Source: Halovivax asiaticus JCM 14624
GTDB taxonomy: Archaea > Halobacteriota > Halobacteria > Halobacteriales > Natrialbaceae
Length of the DNA stretch: 64,000 bases
Reading direction: 5' to 3'
Assembly (NCBI RefSeq): GCF_000337515.1
Contig: NZ_AOIQ01000009.1
Coordinates: forward strand, 62,001 to 126,000
Shown here: piece after piece, positions 60,114 to 64,000 of the stretch
How the letters are laid out: each line of letters starts with the position of its first letter
Position numbering within the stretch: position 1 is the first letter of the stretch
Translations under genes and position numbers: made by a program
Notes under the pieces: generated by a model
The model's database searches: none
Seen by the model: only the letters and a program-made list of their open reading frames with translations
Told to the model about the DNA's origin: nothing

Positions 60114-62401
60114 GCGACGCCGGCGACACCGACATCCACCAGCTCGACGAGGACACGGTCGCCAGGATCGCCGCCGGCGAGGTCGTCGAGCGGCCCGCGA
60201 GCGCGGTGAAGGAACTCGTCGAGAACAGTCTCGACGCCGACGCAACGCGAATCGACGTCACCGTCGAGTCGGGCGGGACGGAGCTGATCCGCGTCGCCGA
60301 CGACGGGCAGGGGATGAGCGAGGCCGACCTCCGGGCCGCGGTCCGTCAGCACACGACGAGCAAGATCGCCGATCTGGACGATCTTGAGGGCGGCGTCACC
60401 ACTCTCGGCTTCCGGGGCGAGGCGCTGCACACCATCGGGTCGGTCTCGCGACTCCGGATCCGGAGTCGGCCGCGAGCGAGCGGGTCCGACGGCGAGAGCG
60501 CGGGTGGACGGACCGCAACCGCAGGCGGTGGGGCCGGTGCTGTCGGCACCGAACTCGTCTACGAGGGCGGTACCGTGACGAACGTCGAGCCCGCCGGCTG
60601 TCCCGAGGGGACCACGGTCGAGGTGACCGACCTCTTCTACAACACGCCCGCCCGTCGGAAGTTCCTCAAGACGACGGCGACGGAGTTCGCCCACGTCAAC
60701 CGCGTGGTGACGCGCTACGCCCTCGCGAATCCGGATGTCGCGATTTCGCTGACCCACGACGGCCGCGAGGTGTTCGCGACGACCGGGCAGGACGACCTCC
60801 AGGCCGCGGTGCTTTCGGTCTACGGTCGCGAGGTCGCCGCCTCGATGATAGCCGTCGAGGCGAGCGGCGACGACCTCCCACCGGGGCCCGTCGAGTCTGT
60901 CTCGGGCCTGGTCTCCCACCCCGAGACCAATCGCTCGACGCGAGAGTACCTCGCCACGTACGTCAACGGCCGCGCGATCACCGCCGACGCCATCCGCGAG
61001 GGGATCGTGGGCGCCTACGGCACGCAACTGGGCACCGACCGCTACCCCTTCGTCGTCTGCTTCCTCTCCGTCCCGGGCGAGGCCGTCGACGTCAACGTCC
61101 ACCCGCGCAAGCGCGAAGTCCGCTTCGACGACGCCGACGCCGTCCGCCGACAGGTCGATTCGGCCGTCGAATCCGCGCTGCTCGAACACGGCCTCCTCCG
61201 ATCGGGCGCACCACGCGGCCGGTCGAAGCCGGACGAGACGCAGGTGGAACCCGAGTCACCCGGCCGTCGGGCGGACGAGCGGGGAGCCCCCGCCGCGGAA
61301 GCGAGCGAACGGGACGATGGGGTGACCGGTCGCGGGGATCGGGCCACAGGGCACGAAGACCCCGCGTCCCCGCCCGGTTCGGTCACTGCAGCGGGAGGCC
61401 GCGGCGACGAACGTGACGAGGCGAGCCAGGATCCGGCGGCTGACGGCCGACAGTCGAAATCGACGAACGGGGCGACAGGCGGGCGGGTCGAACCCACAAC
61501 TGACGATGGCGCAGTGGACGCCGGGGAATCGGCCGACAGCGCGACAGCGACCGACGACACAGAATCACCCGACAGTGCCGCATCGACCGAGAGCGCCGCA
61601 CCGGTCGACCCTGAGCGGGCCGGGTCGAGCGACGAATCGGCGGACGTGTCGGCGATCGACGCCGGTCCGACGCCGCCGACAGGCACCAACGGGGGCGGCG
61701 CACGGTCGCTCGCCGATCAGTCCCGCAAGTTCGACGTCGCGACCGACCAGCGGACACTCACCGGCGACGTCGCCGAGATCGAGGGCGAGTACGAGACGCT
61801 CCCGCGGCTGCGCGTCCTCGGGCAGCTCCACGACACCTACTTCGTCTGCGAGACGCCCGACGGCCTCGCGCTGATCGACCAGCACGCGGCCGACGAGCGG
61901 GTGAACTACGAGCGATTGCAACGGGCCGTCGCCGAGAACCCGGCCGCACAGGCGCTCGCCGACCCCGTCGAACTCGAGTTGACGGCGGCCGAATCGGCCG
62001 CGTTCGCCGACGTGGCCGACGCCCTCTCCCAACTCGGCTTCCGGGCCGACCGCGTCGAGGAACGCACGATCGCCGTGACGGCGGTTCCGGCCGTCTTCGA
62101 CGAGACGCTCGACCCCGCCCAGCTCCGGGATGTCCTCGCCGCGATCGTGACCGGCGACGGCGCAAGCGGCGCCGAAACGGTCGACGCGATGGCCGACGAG
62201 TTCCTCGGCGACCTCGCCTGCTATCCCTCGATCACCGGCAACACGTCGCTGCACGAGGGATCGGTCCGTGACCTGCTCGACGCCCTCGACGACTGTCGGA
62301 ATCCCTACGCTTGCCCGCACGGTCGGCCCGTGATCGTCCATATCGACGAGACGGAGATCGAGGACCGGTTCGAGCGGGATTATCCGGGCCACGGCGGGTA
62401 G
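60110..62401 (+). CDS. mutL: DNA mismatch repair protein MutL (endonuclease type)
   Basis: The 763-residue protein has an N-terminal GHKL ATPase (IAAGEVVERPASAVKELVEN, DDGQGM, TLGFRGEALHTI), a transducer domain, an acidic Ser/Thr/Asp-rich linker (about residues 365-545), and a C-terminal domain. The C-terminal domain carries the endonuclease motif DQHAADERVNYERL, exactly DQHA-x2-E-x4-E, and the CPHGRP motif. The gene starts with GTG at 60110. MutL proteins with these motifs nick DNA in methylation-independent repair, as expected outside enteric bacteria. Confidence 0.95.
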   Translation: MSDAGDTDIHQLDEDTVARIAAGEVVERPASAVKELVENSLDADATRIDVTVESGGTELIRVADDGQGMSEADLRAAVRQHTTSKIADLDDLEGGVTTLGFRGEALHTIGSVSRLRIRSRPRASGSDGESAGGRTATAGGGAGAVGTELVYEGGTVTNVEPAGCPEGTTVEVTDLFYNTPARRKFLKTTATEFAHVNRVVTRYALANPDVAISLTHDGREVFATTGQDDLQAAVLSVYGREVAASMIAVEASGDDLPPGPVESVSGLVSHPETNRSTREYLATYVNGRAITADAIREGIVGAYGTQLGTDRYPFVVCFLSVPGEAVDVNVHPRKREVRFDDADAVRRQVDSAVESALLEHGLLRSGAPRGRSKPDETQVEPESPGRRADERGAPAAEASERDDGVTGRGDRATGHEDPASPPGSVTAAGGRGDERDEASQDPAADGRQSKSTNGATGGRVEPTTDDGAVDAGESADSATATDDTESPDSAASTESAAPVDPERAGSSDESADVSAIDAGPTPPTGTNGGGARSLADQSRKFDVATDQRTLTGDVAEIEGEYETLPRLRVLGQLHDTYFVCETPDGLALIDQHAADERVNYERLQRAVAENPAAQALADPVELELTAAESAAFADVADALSQLGFRADRVEERTIAVTAVPAVFDETLDPAQLRDVLAAIVTGDGASGAETVDAMADEFLGDLACYPSITGNTSLHEGSVRDLLDALDDCRNPYACPHGRPVIVHIDETEIEDRFERDYPGHGG

Positions 62402-62468
62402 AACGCCCGACATCGGCCGGCCCGAACGAACCCACACACCGAAGCCGCCCGCCCCCAAACGATCGGCC

Positions 62469-63632
62469 ATGCGCGAACTCGACGGCTCCAACGCCGGCGG
62501 GCAGTTCCTGCGATCGGCCCTGGCACTCGCCACGATCCAGGGCCGTCCCGTCCGGATCGAGAACGTCCGCGGCGACCGATCGACGCCCGGACTGCGCCCA
62601 CAACACCTCGCCGTCGTCGAGACGCTGGCTGATATCTGTGACGCGGACATCGCCGGAGCGGACGGTTCGAGCCCCGACGTCGGGAGCGAGACGGTAACGT
62701 TCGAACCCGGATTCGGCGGCGTCGAGCGTTCGGGCCGTACTCGCTCCTCCGACGATAGCACCGGAAGAGCGGCCAGTACGACCACCGAGGCAGCCATTCC
62801 CAGCGGCGCATACGACATCGACCTGGGGACCGCAGGGAGTCTCACACTGCTGTTCGACGCCGTCCTCCCGCTCGCGACACGGCTCTCGGCCCCGCTCACC
62901 CTCACTGCCACCGGCGGGACGGACGTGAAATGGTCGCCGACACTCGACTACTACCGCCGCGTCAAACTGCCACTCTTGCGGCGATTCGGGTTGCAAGCCG
63001 CTTTGTCGGTCGACCGGCGCGGCTTCTATCCCGCGGGCGGCGGGGACGTGACCCTGCACCTCGCGCCCTCGCGTCTGGATCCGATCCGACTCGACGAACG
63101 CGGAACACTCCGCGGGGTTCGGGTCTACTCGACCGAATCTGCCTCGCTCGCTGACCAGAACGTTGCCGAGCGCCAGTTGCGGGCGGCGATGGAGCGGCTG
63201 GAGGGAGCGGTCGAGACTGAGCGAGACGGCGGTCTCGTCACCGAGCGCGTGGTGACGACCGCCCGGAGCGACTCGCCCGGGTCGGTCATCGGCTGTCGAC
63301 TCGATTTCGAGACCGGGATCGCGGGAACCGACGCCCTCGGCGAGCGGGGGAAGCCGGCGGAGCGCGTCGGCGAAGAGGCGGCAAACGCCGCGATTCGTCT
63401 CGTGGAGGGAGCGGCTCCAGTGGATCGACACCTCGCCGACCAGTTGCTCGTCCCGCTCGCACTCGCCGGCGGACGCGTTCGGATCCCGGCCGTCACCGAC
63501 CACGTCGAGGCGAGCCTGTCGCTACTCGACACGTTCGGGTACGAGATGGCGTGCGAGCCGGCTCCGGCAACCGACGACAGCTCCGAACCCGACGACTCCG
63601 ACAGCACTGACCACCTCGTAACTGCGACGTGA
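62469..63632 (+). CDS. rtcA: RNA 3'-terminal phosphate cyclase
   Basis: Converts RNA 3'-phosphate to a 2',3'-cyclic phosphate using ATP. The 387-residue protein starts MRELDGSNAGGQFLRSALAL with the family NVRGDRSTPGLRPQHLAVV. It has SLTLLFDAVLPLATRLSAPL, the RRGFYPAGGGDVTLHLAPS motif, and the nucleotidylated His in DRHLADQLLVPLALAGG near the C-terminus. A Ser/Thr/Gly-rich insertion at about residues 80-115 and an acidic tail are halophile-type additions. Confidence 0.93.
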   Translation: MRELDGSNAGGQFLRSALALATIQGRPVRIENVRGDRSTPGLRPQHLAVVETLADICDADIAGADGSSPDVGSETVTFEPGFGGVERSGRTRSSDDSTGRAASTTTEAAIPSGAYDIDLGTAGSLTLLFDAVLPLATRLSAPLTLTATGGTDVKWSPTLDYYRRVKLPLLRRFGLQAALSVDRRGFYPAGGGDVTLHLAPSRLDPIRLDERGTLRGVRVYSTESASLADQNVAERQLRAAMERLEGAVETERDGGLVTERVVTTARSDSPGSVIGCRLDFETGIAGTDALGERGKPAERVGEEAANAAIRLVEGAAPVDRHLADQLLVPLALAGGRVRIPAVTDHVEASLSLLDTFGYEMACEPAPATDDSSEPDDSDSTDHLVTAT

Positions 63633-63777
63633 GACGCGAATCGGCAGCCGGCGTGCCACATCGACCGCCAGGGCGGAGTAGACGCGTGCTACCATCAGAC
63701 AGTCACCGCGAGATAGGGGTCGTTGAACCGGCACAAGGGCGGCTATCCGACCTTGTCGACAGTACAGGAAGGCCACC

Positions 63778-63802
63778 ACTTATGACACGTCCTCTCGTGT
63801 CA
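63778..63802 (+). promoter_or_regulatory. Promoter with overlapping inverted repeat upstream of the sugar kinase
   Basis: ACTTATGA (63778-63785) is a TATA-like box about 28 bases before the ATG at 63809. TGACACG-N6-CGTGTCA (63783-63789, 63796-63802) is a perfect inverted repeat that overlaps the 3' side of the TATA box, a position suited to repression. Confidence 0.5.
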
Positions 63803-63808
63803 CCGCCT

Positions 63809-63868
63809 ATGAGCGACCACCACACGCGGACGACGGTGCCCCGCCGGCGGGCACGGAGGGCGCGATGA
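63809..63868 (+). CDS. Possible 19-residue leader ORF overlapping the sugar kinase
   Basis: ATG at 63809, TGA at 63866 overlapping the next start as ATGA in another frame. The peptide is very basic (RRRARRAR near the end), unlike normal halophilic proteins. Its ATG is at the position expected for the first codon of a leaderless transcript. Function, if any, is probably translational coupling. Confidence 0.35.
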   Translation: MSDHHTRTTVPRRRARRAR

Positions 63869-64000
63869 GCGATCTCGTCACCTTCGGCGAGTCGTTACTC
63901 CGACTTTCGCCGCCGGGGGACAACCGGCTCGAAGCGGCGACCTCCTTCGAGGTGCAGGCGGCGGGCTCCGAGAGCAACGTCGCCGTCGCGGCTGAGCGCC
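63865..64000 (+). CDS. PfkB-family carbohydrate kinase, N-terminus only
   Basis: The first 45 residues before the window ends: [20 protein letters not shown], then [18 protein letters not shown]. The G-E-x-L start and [10 protein letters not shown] (family AGGxxNVA) identify the ribokinase/PfkB fold. 2-keto-3-deoxygluconate kinase (KdgK) of the semi-phosphorylated Entner-Doudoroff pathway is a likely identity in a haloarchaeon, but fructokinase cannot be excluded. Confidence 0.75.
   Translation, partial: MSDLVTFGESLLRLSPPGDNRLEAATSFEVQAAGSESNVAVAAER

Overview
The window comes from a halophilic archaeon (class Halobacteria). The DNA is GC-rich with G/C-ending codons, and the proteins are acidic with Asp/Glu/Ala-rich linkers. 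Both archaeosine tRNA-modification enzymes (TgtA, ArcS) are present. GMP synthase is split, with only the ATP-PPase subunit here. A PurN-AICAR transformylase fusion lacks the IMP cyclohydrolase domain. Many genes have a TATA-like element about 26-30 bases before the start codon, which implies leaderless mRNAs. The species cannot be named from the sequence. No rRNA, tRNA, CRISPR array or intact insertion sequence was seen.

Layout. 1-3.6 kb: end of a pst phosphate operon (pstA, pstB, phoU). 3.6-8.7 kb: arcS, a universal stress protein, a TRAM-domain membrane protein, tgtA and a Nudix hydrolase. 8.9-12.3 kb: a PadR-type regulator, pyrG, guaAb and a small partner ORF. 12.7-17.2 kb, minus strand: a 5-formyl-THF cyclo-ligase-like gene, a MoaB-like gene, and a four-gene ABC exporter operon ending in its own winged-helix regulator. 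17.4-23.5 kb: alcohol dehydrogenase, small proteins, an Idi-like Nudix protein without the catalytic Cys, a DAG-kinase-like protein, a PHP phosphoesterase, and an Lrp regulator divergent from carA.

23.6-28.6 kb is an accessory patch with lower GC. It holds a tandem pair of lipoproteins, an oxidoreductase operon (FMN reductase, quinone-type reductase, short VOC protein) and a decayed UspA/acyltransferase remnant. 28.6-35.5 kb carries purine genes (purN/AICAR transformylase fusion, purB), a 47-residue membrane microprotein, an M28 peptidase and a 5'-nucleotidase-like phosphoesterase. 35.5-39.1 kb is a surface-protein cluster: two distantly related lipoproteins flank a divergent four-repeat secreted protein.

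39.1-45.1 kb is a compact lysine/diaminopimelate operon (dapA-dapB-dapD-lysA-dapF-dapE-like) whose genes overlap by 4 bases. Its upstream region (45.1-45.5 kb) is unusually rich in perfect inverted repeats and may encode a structured leader RNA. This is the most interesting regulatory region in the window. 45.5-49.7 kb: a class V aminotransferase, small and secreted proteins, thiD (behind a nested palindrome) and a tRNA-binding protein. 49.9-53.9 kb: two tandem 7TM histidine kinases with nearly identical kinase segments. 54-62.4 kb: mutS, an SDR, asparaginase, polysaccharide deacetylase and an endonuclease-type mutL. The window ends with rtcA and the start of a PfkB-family sugar kinase preceded by a tiny overlapping ORF.

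Most functions are housekeeping. The less explained material is regulatory DNA/RNA architecture, paralogous surface lipoproteins, and enzymes missing key residues or domains.
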